14,351 bases of DNA from Pseudomonadota bacterium (GTDB taxonomy: Bacteria > Pseudomonadota > Alphaproteobacteria > Rhizobiales > Kaistiaceae): contig JAEWAD010000205.1 in the NCBI GenBank assembly GCA_023391905.1, forward strand, positions 1 through 14,351, written 5' to 3'. Both the position numbers and the translations under genes were made by a program. How positions within the stretch are numbered: the stretch's first letter is position 1; the number at the start of each line of letters is the position of its first letter. Shown here in pieces: positions 1-6,942 of this stretch. Under the pieces are notes generated by a model. It was given only the letters and a program-made list of their open reading frames with translations, ran no database searches and was not told the origin of the DNA.

Positions 1-1522
1 GGAACACCCAGCGCCGCGCGGCGCCGGCCAGCACCGGCGGCCACATCTGCTTCAGCGTCGAGAGCGCCATGGGCGTGAAGGACGCCGCCATGGCGAGCGA
101 GGGCGTCGGCCCGTCGAAGCCGAGCGAGCCGGCGGCGGCGATCGAGCCGCCCGATGTGGTGATGACGGCGTCGGTGAAATCGACCCGCTTCGCCGGAACG
201 TCGATGGTGCCGACGACGGCCATGCGGTCGGCGACGATCGGCGGCGCATTGGCGTCCGGCGAGTACAGCATCGCGTTGCGGCTCTCGAGCTGGAAGCCGT
301 AGCGGCCGTCCGCCGTGTCGGTGAGCGGCTTGACCTCGCCGGCGACGACCGCGCGGGTATCGCCGAAGATGAACGAGGACGGCTCGACGACGATGGTGCG
401 GCGGGGCACGTCCCAGCGCAGCCGGACCGTCGCCTCGTCGAGCTGGACCTGGTCCTTGCCGAGGCCGGAGACGATGGTGCCGGCGCCAAGGTCGAGGCGG
501 ACCGTGGCGTTTTCCACCTCGCCCTTGCCGCTGAGGCGCACCGTGGCGCGGCCGAACAGCGGCACGTCGGACTGCAGCAGGCTTTCCGCCCGGCCGAGAT
601 CCGGATTGATGTCGGCCAGCGACAGCTGGGAGAAGACGAGCGACAGCATGCGGTCGCCCGACTCCGCGTCGACCGTCCGCTCCGCCAGGATGCCCCAGCG
701 CCCGGCATAGCCGGAGGTATCGAAATTGGCCTTCACCGTGCCTGTGTCAGCGTCGACGGTGAGGGCGATGTCGGTGTGGCCGAAGGTGCGCTGCTGCAGG
801 CGGCGCGCATCCCAGATCTGGATCGTGGAAGCGTCGATCGACAGGCGCTCGAAGCCGCGGTCGAGCGCGAACTCGATCGACGGATCCAGCGCGCTGTTCA
901 GGGTACGGAGCGCCGTCAGGATGTCGGGGAAGCCGCCGTCGATCTCGCCGGCCGGTTCGACCTGGTTGGTGGCCGGCGCCGGCGGGGTTTCCGGCTGGCC
1001 GCTGGCCGGGGTCGCCGGCTCGGCCCGATGGATCGTGTTGGAGGTGCCGAGATAGACCCGGCCGGAATGGCTGCGCACGAAGGAGATGTCGGCGTCCGAG
1101 ACCTCGACCGTGCGGACATCCATGCGCAGGCGCAGCAGCGACAGCGGATCGAGCGCCAGCCGGGTCGAGGGAACCTGGGCGACGACGGCCTCGTCGCGGT
1201 CGCGCACCGTGATCTCGTCGATCGCCACCACCAGGCCGAGCACGGGATCGACATCGACCGTGGCGCGGCCGACCTTGACGCCATAGTCCGGCCCGAGCCG
1301 CTGCGACAGGGTGGCGATGACGCGGTCGCGCACCATGTCGAGTTCGAGCGGCCCGACCACGATGATGGCGGCGAGCATGCCGACGATGATCATGAGGGCG
1401 AGCAGGAAGGCCCCGAGCAGCCGCAGCAGCAGCCTCGGCCAGCCGCCCCGCCGCCTGGGCGGACGTTCACGACGGGGCCGATGCGCACGTGCCGATGGAA
1501 ACTCGTCGAGGCGAAGTGTCAG
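1..1522 (-). CDS. AsmA-like / DUF3971 family envelope protein, partial (C-terminal end beyond the window)
   Basis: The frame is open from the left edge to a stop at 1540-1538, giving about 507 residues. It starts with an arginine-rich stretch, then a membrane segment (around LLGAFLLALMIIVGMLAAII), then long beta-rich sequence. Readable stretches include VIATLSQRLGPDYGVKVG, LALDPLSLLRLRM and, near the edge, LKQMWPPVLAGAARRWV. This is the pattern of the rhizobial AsmA/YhdP-like DUF3971 family: inner-membrane-anchored proteins facing the periplasm, linked in known members to lipid transport or outer-membrane assembly. That role is inferred from the family. No ATG, GTG or TTG lies in frame before the membrane segment. 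I chose the CTG at 1522, which has AAGGGG 8 nt upstream. The first ATG, at 1393, lies inside the membrane segment and would remove the positive N-terminus. The gene is divergent from bcp across 189 bp, in which I see no convincing promoter. Confidence 0.8.
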   Translation of the reverse strand, partial: MTLRLDEFPSARAHRPRRERPPRRRGGWPRLLLRLLGAFLLALMIIVGMLAAIIVVGPLELDMVRDRVIATLSQRLGPDYGVKVGRATVDVDPVLGLVVAIDEITVRDRDEAVVAQVPSTRLALDPLSLLRLRMDVRTVEVSDADISFVRSHSGRVYLGTSNTIHRAEPATPASGQPETPPAPATNQVEPAGEIDGGFPDILTALRTLNSALDPSIEFALDRGFERLSIDASTIQIWDARRLQQRTFGHTDIALTVDADTGTVKANFDTSGYAGRWGILAERTVDAESGDRMLSLVFSQLSLADINPDLGRAESLLQSDVPLFGRATVRLSGKGEVENATVRLDLGAGTIVSGLGKDQVQLDEATVRLRWDVPRRTIVVEPSSFIFGDTRAVVAGEVKPLTDTADGRYGFQLESRNAMLYSPDANAPPIVADRMAVVGTIDVPAKRVDFTDAVITTSGGSIAAAGSLGFDGPTPSLAMAASFTPMALSTLKQMWPPVLAGAARRWVF

Positions 1523-1530
1523 CCGTCCAA

Positions 1531-1536
1531 CCCCTT
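1531..1536 (-). promoter_or_regulatory. Ribosome-binding site supporting a CTG start of the AsmA-like gene
   Basis: AAGGGG on the minus strand lies 8 nt before the CTG at 1522-1520. It is the reason for preferring this non-canonical start over the ATG at 1393. A TTG just behind the same site is out of frame and meets a stop after two codons. Confidence 0.4.
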
Positions 1537-1711
1537 GTCAGCCGCTCCCGATCCGGAAGCGTCGTCCAGCCCGCCGGTCGGCACCACTGCCGCATCAGCC
1601 GGGCATCCGACGGCGATCACAACCGGATTTGCGAACAGAGCCAAGCCCCTCTTGCAAAATCCCCGTCAATTCTGCTTGTCACGCCAGAGAAGTGCGACGA
1701 AAGGAAGGCAT

Positions 1712-2179
1712 ATGCCCGCCCTGCCCCCAGGCTCTCCCGCCCCCGATTTCGACTTGCCGACCGATGGCGGAGGCAGAATCAGCCTCGCCGATCTCCGGGG
1801 ACGCAAGGTCGTCCTCTATTTCTACCCGAAGGACAATACCGCCGGTTGTACATTGGAGGCGATCGACTTCTCGGCGCAGGCTGCGGCCTTCGAGGCCGCC
1901 GGCGCGACCGTAATCGGCGTCTCGGCGGATTCGGTGAAGTCGCATGACCGCTTCAAGAAGAAGCACGATCTCGCGATCCGCCTCGCCTCCGACGAGGACA
2001 AGACCATGCTGGAGGCCTATGGCGTCTGGGCCGAGAAGCAGATGTATGGCCGCAGCTTCATGGGAATCGTCCGCACCACCTACCTGATCGACGCGACCGG
2101 CAAGGTTGCGCGGGTCTGGGAGAAGGTGAAGGTGCCGGGCCATGTCGAGGAAGTCCTCGCCGCCGTGCGGGACCTCTGA
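1712..2179 (+). CDS. bcp: Peroxiredoxin, Bcp/PrxQ type (thioredoxin-dependent thiol peroxidase)
   Basis: The 155-residue protein has the full thioredoxin-fold peroxiredoxin layout and the family's usual length. The catalytic motif PxxxTxxC is present as P39-K-D-N-T43-A-G-C46, with the supporting arginine in VRTTYLID (R121). Proteins of this family reduce hydrogen peroxide and organic or lipid hydroperoxides in the cytoplasm using thioredoxin or other thiols. C46 is the only cysteine. The resolving cysteine five residues on, found in E. coli Bcp, is replaced (C-T-L-E-A-I), so this looks like a 1-Cys form that needs an external thiol for recycling. The ATG at 1712 follows a strong AAGGAAGG site at 1701-1708. 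The DUF455 gene begins 8 bp after the stop, which suggests co-transcription. Confidence 0.95.
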   Translation: MPALPPGSPAPDFDLPTDGGGRISLADLRGRKVVLYFYPKDNTAGCTLEAIDFSAQAAAFEAAGATVIGVSADSVKSHDRFKKKHDLAIRLASDEDKTMLEAYGVWAEKQMYGRSFMGIVRTTYLIDATGKVARVWEKVKVPGHVEEVLAAVRDL

Positions 2180-2187
2180 GCGCGCCG

Positions 2188-3012
2188 ATGCCGATGGAAC
2201 CTCGCAGCCTCGCCGCCGCCGCGGCCCGCATCGTCGCGACCGCCGACCTCGACGAGAAGGTGGAACTCGCCTTCGCCACCGCCAAGGCGTGGTTCGGCCG
2301 GCGCCTGTCGCTCTCCGCCGGCGCGCTCGACGGCCCCATGCCGGACCGGCCCGGGCGTCCCGCCAACCTCGTCCTGGTGCCACCGCGCGACCTGCCGAAG
2401 CGCTCCGTCGTCTCGCCGACGGGCCGCATCGCCATGATCCATTCGCTCGCCCATATCGAGCTGAATGCGGTCGACCTCACCTGGGACCTGGTCGGGCGCT
2501 TCGTGCGCGTGCCGCTGCCCCGCTCCTTCTTCGACAACTGGGTGCAGGTGGGCCTGGAAGAGGCGAAGCACTACGCCCTCCTCGCCGACCGGCTCAAGGA
2601 TCTCGGCGCCGCCTATGGCGACCTGCCGGCGCATGACGGCCTCTGGCAGGCGACGCAGGAGACCGGCCACGACCTGACCGCCCGCCTCGCCATCCTGCCG
2701 CTTGTGCTGGAGGCGCGCGGCCTCGACGTGACGCCGCCGCTGATCGACAAGATGAACGAGGTCGGCGACGACGCCAGCGCCAACATCCTGTCGATCATCT
2801 ACCGCGACGAAAAGCGCCATGTCGCCTTCGGCGCGAAGTGGTTCCGCTTCATGTGCGACCGCCACCGTCTGGCGCCCGAACCGACCTTCCGCCAGCTGGT
2901 AATCAAGCATTTCCGCGGCCCGCTGAAGCCGCCCTTCAACGATTCCGCCCGCGCCGAGGCCGGCATGACGCCCGGCTTCTACCGCCCGCTTGCACCACGC
3001 GCGGACGCCTGA
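2188..3012 (+). CDS. DUF455 family ferritin-like protein (probable di-metal four-helix bundle)
   Basis: The 274-residue protein matches the DUF455 ferritin-like family. Helical sequence carries the spaced carboxylate and histidine ligands of a di-iron or di-manganese site: E91 in HIELNAVD, E125 and H128 in EEAKHY, E175 in LVLEARG, and E208 and H211 in DEKRHV. The two ExxH motifs and the order of ligands are complete, so the metal site should be functional. The reaction is unknown. Ferritin-like oxidases, hydroxylases and metal stores share this core, so no substrate is claimed. The C-terminus (GPLKPPFNDSARAEAGM) is typical of the family. The start at 2188 lies 8 bp after bcp. A second ATG at 2194 (MEPRSLAA) is also possible. 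Pairing with a peroxidase fits an oxidative-stress or metal role, by inference only. Confidence 0.88.
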   Translation: MPMEPRSLAAAAARIVATADLDEKVELAFATAKAWFGRRLSLSAGALDGPMPDRPGRPANLVLVPPRDLPKRSVVSPTGRIAMIHSLAHIELNAVDLTWDLVGRFVRVPLPRSFFDNWVQVGLEEAKHYALLADRLKDLGAAYGDLPAHDGLWQATQETGHDLTARLAILPLVLEARGLDVTPPLIDKMNEVGDDASANILSIIYRDEKRHVAFGAKWFRFMCDRHRLAPEPTFRQLVIKHFRGPLKPPFNDSARAEAGMTPGFYRPLAPRADA

Positions 3013-3022
3013 CGCCGCACCG

Positions 3023-3038
3023 TCAACCAAGCCTTAAC
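3023..3038 (+). promoter_or_regulatory. CtrA-like binding site upstream of the M23 peptidase gene
   Basis: TCAA-N7-TTAAC occurs 61 bp before the ATG at 3099. It differs by one base from the alphaproteobacterial CtrA box TTAA-N7-TTAAC, and lies in an AT-rich patch (3023-3055) unusual for this genome. CtrA controls many division and envelope genes in this class, which suits a LytM-type peptidase. The spacer length and half-sites are visible; the regulation is inferred. Confidence 0.4.
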
Positions 3039-3098
3039 CCTAACCGATTTTAATCGTGGCGAAGCGGTCGTGTCCTCGGCCATCAGACAACCGTCGCC

Positions 3099-4553
3099 AT
3101 GGTTGGAACGTCAATGCCGAGTGCTTACCCGGAATCCCATCACCCTCTTCGCGTGGACCTCGTCCACCTGCTGCCCGAGCCGCCCCTGCCCGAACCCGTC
3201 CCGGTTCGGCAATCGCGCCGGAAGCAGGCGAAGGCAGACAAGGCCGCGCGCTCCGTCGCCGCGGCCGCTCCGCGCGCGCCCCACAAGACCATCCATCTGC
3301 GGCCCCGCACCATCCTCATGGGCGGCATCGGCCTGTTCCTGCTCTCGACCGCCTATTTCGGCGCGACCGCCTATCTCGTCTATCGGGACGATCTCCTGAA
3401 CGCTGCGTCGGCGCAGCAGCAGGCGATCCTCGACACCCAGAATGTCCGCGAGGCCCGCGAGCTCGAGGCGAGCGCCATCTACGAGGGCGAGATCGCCGCG
3501 CTCAAGGACAAGATCGGCAGCCTCACCAGCGAGATCGACGAGCTCAACCACGCGCGAACGCAGGAGCAGTCGACCACCGACCAGAAGGTCCGCAACCTGC
3601 TCGACCGCCAGAAGGAGCTCGAGGCCCGGCAGAAGGCGCTCAACAAGCTGACCGAGGCCGCCCGCCGCGCCGGCATCGACGTGCCCGCGCCGGGAACGAC
3701 CAAGGCCCGCAACGGCAAGAACCGCTCCTCCAAGCTCGACCTTGATTCGACCGTCACCGGCTCGATCAGCCCGACCGTCGCCAAGCCGGTCGCGCGCTTC
3801 GCCGACATGGGGCTTCGCGCCCGCGGCAAGGGCCAGGCCGCCGAGATCGTCCCGATGCCGCCCGATCCGCGCCTCGCGCCGATCGAGAAGCAGATCGCGA
3901 CGATGAAGGCGGACCAGGACGCCGTGGTGATGGCGATGTCCGGCAAGATCACGAACCGGTCGCGCAAGATCGAAACCGTGCTGAAGGGCCTCGGCCAGCG
4001 CGTGCCGAAGGGCCGCAACCAGGATGTCGGCGGTCCGTTCGTGCCGGCGACCGCCGAGGATCTCGACTTCAAGAGCGAGGTCGCCTCGCTGACCCAGGAA
4101 TTCGACCGTTTCGCCAAGCTGCGCTCGATCGCGCAGGGCCTGCCGCTGAAGCGCCCGATCGGCAATGCCGACATCTCGAGCCGCTTCGGCGCCCGCAAGG
4201 ACCCGTTCCTCGGCCGCGCCGCCATGCACACCGGCATCGACTTCCGCGCTCCGACCGGTCTGCCGGCCAAGTCGGTCGCCGACGGCACCGTCATCGCCGC
4301 CGGCTACAATGGCGGCTACGGCAACATGGTCGACGTCGACCACGGCAACGGCGTCGTGACGCGCTACGGCCATCTCAGCAAGATCGCCGTCAAGGTGGGC
4401 GAGAAGGTCGTCGCCGGCCGCCGCGTCGGCAATGTCGGCTCCACCGGACGCTCGACCGGCCCGCATCTCCACTACGAGATCCGCATCAACGGCAAGGCGA
4501 TCGACCCGATGAGCTATCTGCGCGCCGGCCAGGAAATCAGCGCCTGGCTCTGA
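3099..4553 (+). CDS. Membrane-anchored coiled-coil M23 (LytM) peptidoglycan endopeptidase
   Basis: The 484-residue protein has a cytoplasmic basic and proline-rich N-terminus (about 1-70), one membrane segment (about 71-95), a charged coiled-coil stretch (about 100-195), a linker, and a C-terminal LytM domain (about 350-484). The zinc-peptidase motifs are complete: H377 and D381 in MHTGIDF, H425 in RYGHLSK, and H456 and H458 in PHLHYE. An active endopeptidase cutting peptidoglycan cross-links in the periplasm is therefore likely. Rhizobial relatives with the same N-terminal anchor and coiled coil act in cell elongation and envelope integrity. Neither the first ATG (3099) nor the in-frame ATG at 3114 (MPSAYPES) has a strong ribosome-binding site, so the start is uncertain by five residues. 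A CtrA-like site lies upstream, and the next gene follows after 20 bp. Confidence 0.93.
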   Translation: MVGTSMPSAYPESHHPLRVDLVHLLPEPPLPEPVPVRQSRRKQAKADKAARSVAAAAPRAPHKTIHLRPRTILMGGIGLFLLSTAYFGATAYLVYRDDLLNAASAQQQAILDTQNVREARELEASAIYEGEIAALKDKIGSLTSEIDELNHARTQEQSTTDQKVRNLLDRQKELEARQKALNKLTEAARRAGIDVPAPGTTKARNGKNRSSKLDLDSTVTGSISPTVAKPVARFADMGLRARGKGQAAEIVPMPPDPRLAPIEKQIATMKADQDAVVMAMSGKITNRSRKIETVLKGLGQRVPKGRNQDVGGPFVPATAEDLDFKSEVASLTQEFDRFAKLRSIAQGLPLKRPIGNADISSRFGARKDPFLGRAAMHTGIDFRAPTGLPAKSVADGTVIAAGYNGGYGNMVDVDHGNGVVTRYGHLSKIAVKVGEKVVAGRRVGNVGSTGRSTGPHLHYEIRINGKAIDPMSYLRAGQEISAWL

Positions 4554-4573
4554 CGGACGGCGGGGCCGGTCGC

Positions 4574-5170
4574 ATGGGCATCCCGGACGACGACGCCTGG
4601 AGCGCCTGGCATCCGGCCGATCTCGCACGCCGGCTGCATGGACTCGAACGGCCGTGGTGCGTCGTCGGCGGCTGGGCGCTCGACCTCTGGCACGGGCGAC
4701 AGACCCGCGACCACGAAGACCTCGAATTCACGGTGCTGCGCGACGACGTGCCGGCCTTCCGTGCCGCGCTCGCCGGGCTGGAGCTCTTCACCGTCCATGA
4801 CGGCTCCGTCGAACCGCTCGCGGCCGGCAGGAGCCCGCCTGCCCATGTGTTCCAGATCTGGGCACTCGACGCGACGACGAGGCGCTGGCGGTTCGACATG
4901 ATGATCGAGCCCGGCACACCGAGCGACTGGGTCTACAAGCGCGACGCGCGGATCACCCGGCCGCGCACCGAGATGGTCGCCACGACGCCGGACGGCCTGC
5001 CCTATCTGAACCCCGCCGCCGTCCTGCTGTTCAAGGCGAAGCACCTGCGCGACAAGGACAGGCTCGATTTCGAGACCGCGCTGCCGCGACTGGCGACGGT
5101 CGAGCGCGCCTGGCTGCGCGATTGCCTATCCCGGCTGCATCCCGGCCATCCCTGGATCGGCAGGCTCTAG
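4574..5170 (+). CDS. Nucleotidyltransferase-fold protein, aminoglycoside adenylyltransferase-like
   Basis: The 198-residue protein resembles the ANT(2'')/Lnu-type nucleotidyltransferase superfamily. VGGWALDLWHGRQTRDHEDLEF (residues 31-52) carries the G32-G33 loop and the metal-binding acidic cluster around D49 and E51. RWRFDMMIE (about 103-111) may supply the third acid. The C-terminal KAKHLRDKDRLDF matches the helical tail of the family. Such proteins transfer a nucleotide to a hydroxyl, in resistance enzymes that of an aminoglycoside or lincosamide. Many chromosomal members have no known substrate, and resistance should not be assumed here. The start lies 20 bp after the M23 gene, so it is probably read from the same transcript. 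It converges on the AraC-family gene across 67 bp. Confidence 0.75.
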   Translation: MGIPDDDAWSAWHPADLARRLHGLERPWCVVGGWALDLWHGRQTRDHEDLEFTVLRDDVPAFRAALAGLELFTVHDGSVEPLAAGRSPPAHVFQIWALDATTRRWRFDMMIEPGTPSDWVYKRDARITRPRTEMVATTPDGLPYLNPAAVLLFKAKHLRDKDRLDFETALPRLATVERAWLRDCLSRLHPGHPWIGRL

Positions 5171-5182
5171 GCCTTTTTCCAT

Positions 5183-5201
5183 TCGCGGTTTCTTCCCGCG
5201 A
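5183..5201. other. Short inverted repeat between convergent genes (possible weak terminator)
   Basis: TCGCGG and CCGCGA flank a 7-nt loop in the 67-bp gap between the nucleotidyltransferase and AraC-family genes. Neither strand has a good T-run after the stem. CAGGCTC (5161-5167) and GAGCCTG (5200-5206) could form an alternative outer stem. A role in ending either transcript is possible but weakly supported. Confidence 0.25.
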
Positions 5202-5237
5202 GCCTGTATCCACTTCGCTCGAAAACGCTCCGTCGCT

Positions 5238-6194
5238 TCAGGCGTGGAAGCGCCGGCGATATTCGGCCGGCGAGAGGCCGACGATGCGGGTGAACACCTT
5301 CCGGAATGCCCCGGCATCGCCATAGCCGACCTCCCAGGCGATCTGGTCCACCGAGGACGCGCCGAACTGCAGCAGTTCGCGCGCCTTGTTGACCCTCAGT
5401 TCCTGCTGGTACTCGGTCGCCGTGTGCCCGGTCGCCTTGCGGAACCGGCGCAGGAAGGTCCGCTCCTCGAGGCCGGCGCGTGCCGCCAGGCTTTCGAGCG
5501 GCGCGTCCTTGGCGCCGACACCGTGCAGCCAGTGCTGCACGGCCAGCACCGCCTTGTCGCCGTGGTCCAGGCGCGGCACGAAGCTGCTGTAATAGCGCTG
5601 CTCGCGCCCCGGCGGGTCGACCAGCAGCATCCGCGCCGTCTCCAGCATGATCTCGGAGCCGAGATGCCGGTCGACCAGCCGGAGCCCGACATCCGTCCAC
5701 GCCATCAGCCCGCCGGCGGTCATGAAGTCGCCCTCATCGATGATCAACCGGTCGAGGTCGAGGCGGACTTCGGGAAAACGCGCGGCGAAGCGCTCGCCGA
5801 GCGCCCAGTGCGTCGTCACCGTGCGGCCGTCCAGCAGGCCCGTCTCGGCCACCAGGAACGCGCCGGCGCAGACGGAGACGAGCGTGCCGCCCGCGGCGTG
5901 GAAGCGCCTCAGCCACGCCGCATAGGGCGCCGCCTCATCCGATCCGATCGGGCCCCCGAGGCTCGGCGCCACGATCAGCGCCTTCGGCTCGCCGGCCGCT
6001 TCCGGCGTGGTGTCGAACACCCGGCCGAACGCTCCATCGGGCCCGACCGGCTCCCAGTGCGAGACCCGGAGCTCCATGCCCGGCGTCTGGCCGCGTCGCA
6101 CCGCCATCCGGTTCGCCATCACGAACAAATCCGTCAGGCCCAGCACGGCCGCCATCTGAACGCCAGGATAGAGGACCAGTCCGAACTCGATCAT
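5238..6194 (-). CDS. GlxA/FtrA-type transcriptional regulator (DJ-1/PfpI domain plus AraC HTH)
   Basis: The 318-residue protein has two domains. Residues 1-185 form a DJ-1/PfpI-like domain that opens with IEFGLVLYPGVQMA and has the nucleophile-elbow cysteine C109 in SVCAGAFLVAETGLL. Residues about 215-318 form an AraC-type double helix-turn-helix, with LESLAARAGLEERTFLRRF as the first reading helix region and GYGDAGAFRKVFTR followed by GLSPAEYRRRF as the second. Family members are activators or repressors that sense a small molecule, often for nitrogen or amide catabolism; the ligand here is unknown. The start at 6194 follows GAGG on the minus strand and matches where the family begins. An ATG at 6206 is an alternative. 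It is divergent from the cysteine hydrolase gene, its probable target. Confidence 0.92.
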   Translation of the reverse strand: MIEFGLVLYPGVQMAAVLGLTDLFVMANRMAVRRGQTPGMELRVSHWEPVGPDGAFGRVFDTTPEAAGEPKALIVAPSLGGPIGSDEAAPYAAWLRRFHAAGGTLVSVCAGAFLVAETGLLDGRTVTTHWALGERFAARFPEVRLDLDRLIIDEGDFMTAGGLMAWTDVGLRLVDRHLGSEIMLETARMLLVDPPGREQRYYSSFVPRLDHGDKAVLAVQHWLHGVGAKDAPLESLAARAGLEERTFLRRFRKATGHTATEYQQELRVNKARELLQFGASSVDQIAWEVGYGDAGAFRKVFTRIVGLSPAEYRRRFHA

Positions 6195-6204
6195 GCTCCC
6201 TCGC

Positions 6205-6241
6205 ATTTGTCGATATCGACGCTCAATATGTCGATCTCGCC
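6205..6241. promoter_or_regulatory. Tandem 16-bp direct repeats 21 bp apart: candidate AraC-family operator
   Basis: ATTTGTCGATATCGAC (6205-6220) and ATATGTCGATCTCGCC (6226-6241) agree at 13-14 of 16 positions and start exactly 21 bp apart, two helical turns. The first copy contains a perfect 12-bp palindrome, GTCGATATCGAC (6209-6220). Phased direct repeats are the usual binding arrangement for AraC-type proteins. They begin 11 bp upstream of the regulator's own start, which suggests autoregulation together with control of the divergent hydrolase. Confidence 0.5.
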
Positions 6242-6306
6242 AGTGTAGGGCAATCCGGCGCGACTGCATACTCGTCGCCGTCTCCATCAACCTTAGGAAC
6301 TACGTC

Positions 6307-6873
6307 ATGAGCCAGCGCGCCCTCGTCATCGTCGACCTCCAGAACGACTATTTCCCCGGCGGCGCCTTCCCGCTCGACGGCATCGACGCCGCCACGGCCA
6401 ATGCGGCGCGGGTGCTGGCGGCAGCCCGCCGGGACGGCGAGCTGATCATCCACATCCAGCACCAGTCGCTGTCGCCGGAAGCGGGCTTCTTCGTGCCGGG
6501 CACGGAGGGGGTCGAGATCAACGCCGCCGTGCGCCCCGCCGAGGGAGAGACGGTCGTGATCAAGAACTATCCCAACTCGTTCCGCGCCACGGCGCTGAAG
6601 GAGATCCTCGACAAGGCAGGCATCGAGGAGGTCGTGATCGTCGGCGCGATGAGCCACATGTGCATCGCCGCGACGGGGCGGGCGGCCGCCGATTTCGGCT
6701 ATCGCACCACCGTGATCCACGACGCCTGCGCGACGCGGTCGCTGGAGTTCGGCGGCGTGGTCACGCCTTCGGAACAGGTGCATGCCGCCAACATGGCGGC
6801 GCTCGCCTTCGGCTATGCCAGGGTGATCGCCACGGCCGAGCATCTCGCGGCCGAGCCGGCGGCCGTCTCCTGA
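6307..6873 (+). CDS. Isochorismatase-fold cysteine hydrolase
   Basis: The 188-residue protein has the complete cysteine hydrolase triad of the isochorismatase superfamily: D10 in VIVDLQNDYF, K86 in VIKNYPNSF, and C119 in GAMSHMCI with the expected preceding cis-peptide region. Members hydrolyse amides such as nicotinamide, ureidoacrylate or carbamoyl compounds, or vinyl ethers such as isochorismate. The DxHxxH metal site of true nicotinamidases (PncA) is absent, so PncA is unlikely and the substrate stays open. The ATG at 6307 follows AGGA with 8 nt spacing; an open frame further upstream has no ribosome-binding site. The divergent GlxA-type regulator and shared control region suggest this gene is switched on by that regulator's ligand. 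Confidence 0.9.
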   Translation: MSQRALVIVDLQNDYFPGGAFPLDGIDAATANAARVLAAARRDGELIIHIQHQSLSPEAGFFVPGTEGVEINAAVRPAEGETVVIKNYPNSFRATALKEILDKAGIEEVVIVGAMSHMCIAATGRAAADFGYRTTVIHDACATRSLEFGGVVTPSEQVHAANMAALAFGYARVIATAEHLAAEPAAVS

Positions 6874-6907
6874 TTTGATGCGCCGGTGTTCCGGACCACC
6901 TGTAGGA

Positions 6908-6926
6908 TGATGACGTTACGTCATCA
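6908..6926. promoter_or_regulatory. Perfect 19-bp palindrome upstream of the cupin gene: candidate operator
   Basis: TGATGACGT-T-ACGTCATCA is a perfect inverted repeat with one central base. It ends 5 bp before the GGAGG site of the cupin gene. A one-base centre cannot form an RNA hairpin loop, so a dimeric DNA-binding repressor is the more natural reading. The regulator is unknown. Confidence 0.5.
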
Positions 6927-6942
6927 CGCGTGGAGGTTCGGA

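Noticed and set aside
776..1711. A long plus-strand open frame running into bcp, with 311 codons upstream of the peroxiredoxin start
   Set aside because: Its translation is charge- and proline-rich, without family features, and runs antisense to the AsmA-like gene. The peroxiredoxin has its own strong ribosome-binding site at 1701-1708.
3111..4628. A 505-codon minus-strand open frame opposite the M23 peptidase
   Set aside because: It is an antisense shadow caused by high GC codon use. The plus strand has complete zinc-peptidase motifs.
5244..6248. A 334-codon plus-strand open frame opposite the AraC-family gene
   Set aside because: The translation is low-complexity and rich in Arg, Ala and His, and the minus strand encodes a full two-domain regulator.
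6301..6308. TACGTCAT appearing at three places (6301, 6917, 12909) as a shared regulatory word
   Set aside because: One copy overlaps the hydrolase start codon, and only the copy at 6917 is part of a palindrome. Three short matches in 14 kb are not enough to claim a common regulator.
6307..6873. Calling the cysteine hydrolase a nicotinamidase (pncA)
   Set aside because: The metal-binding DxHxxH motif of nicotinamidases is not present, so only the superfamily is supported.
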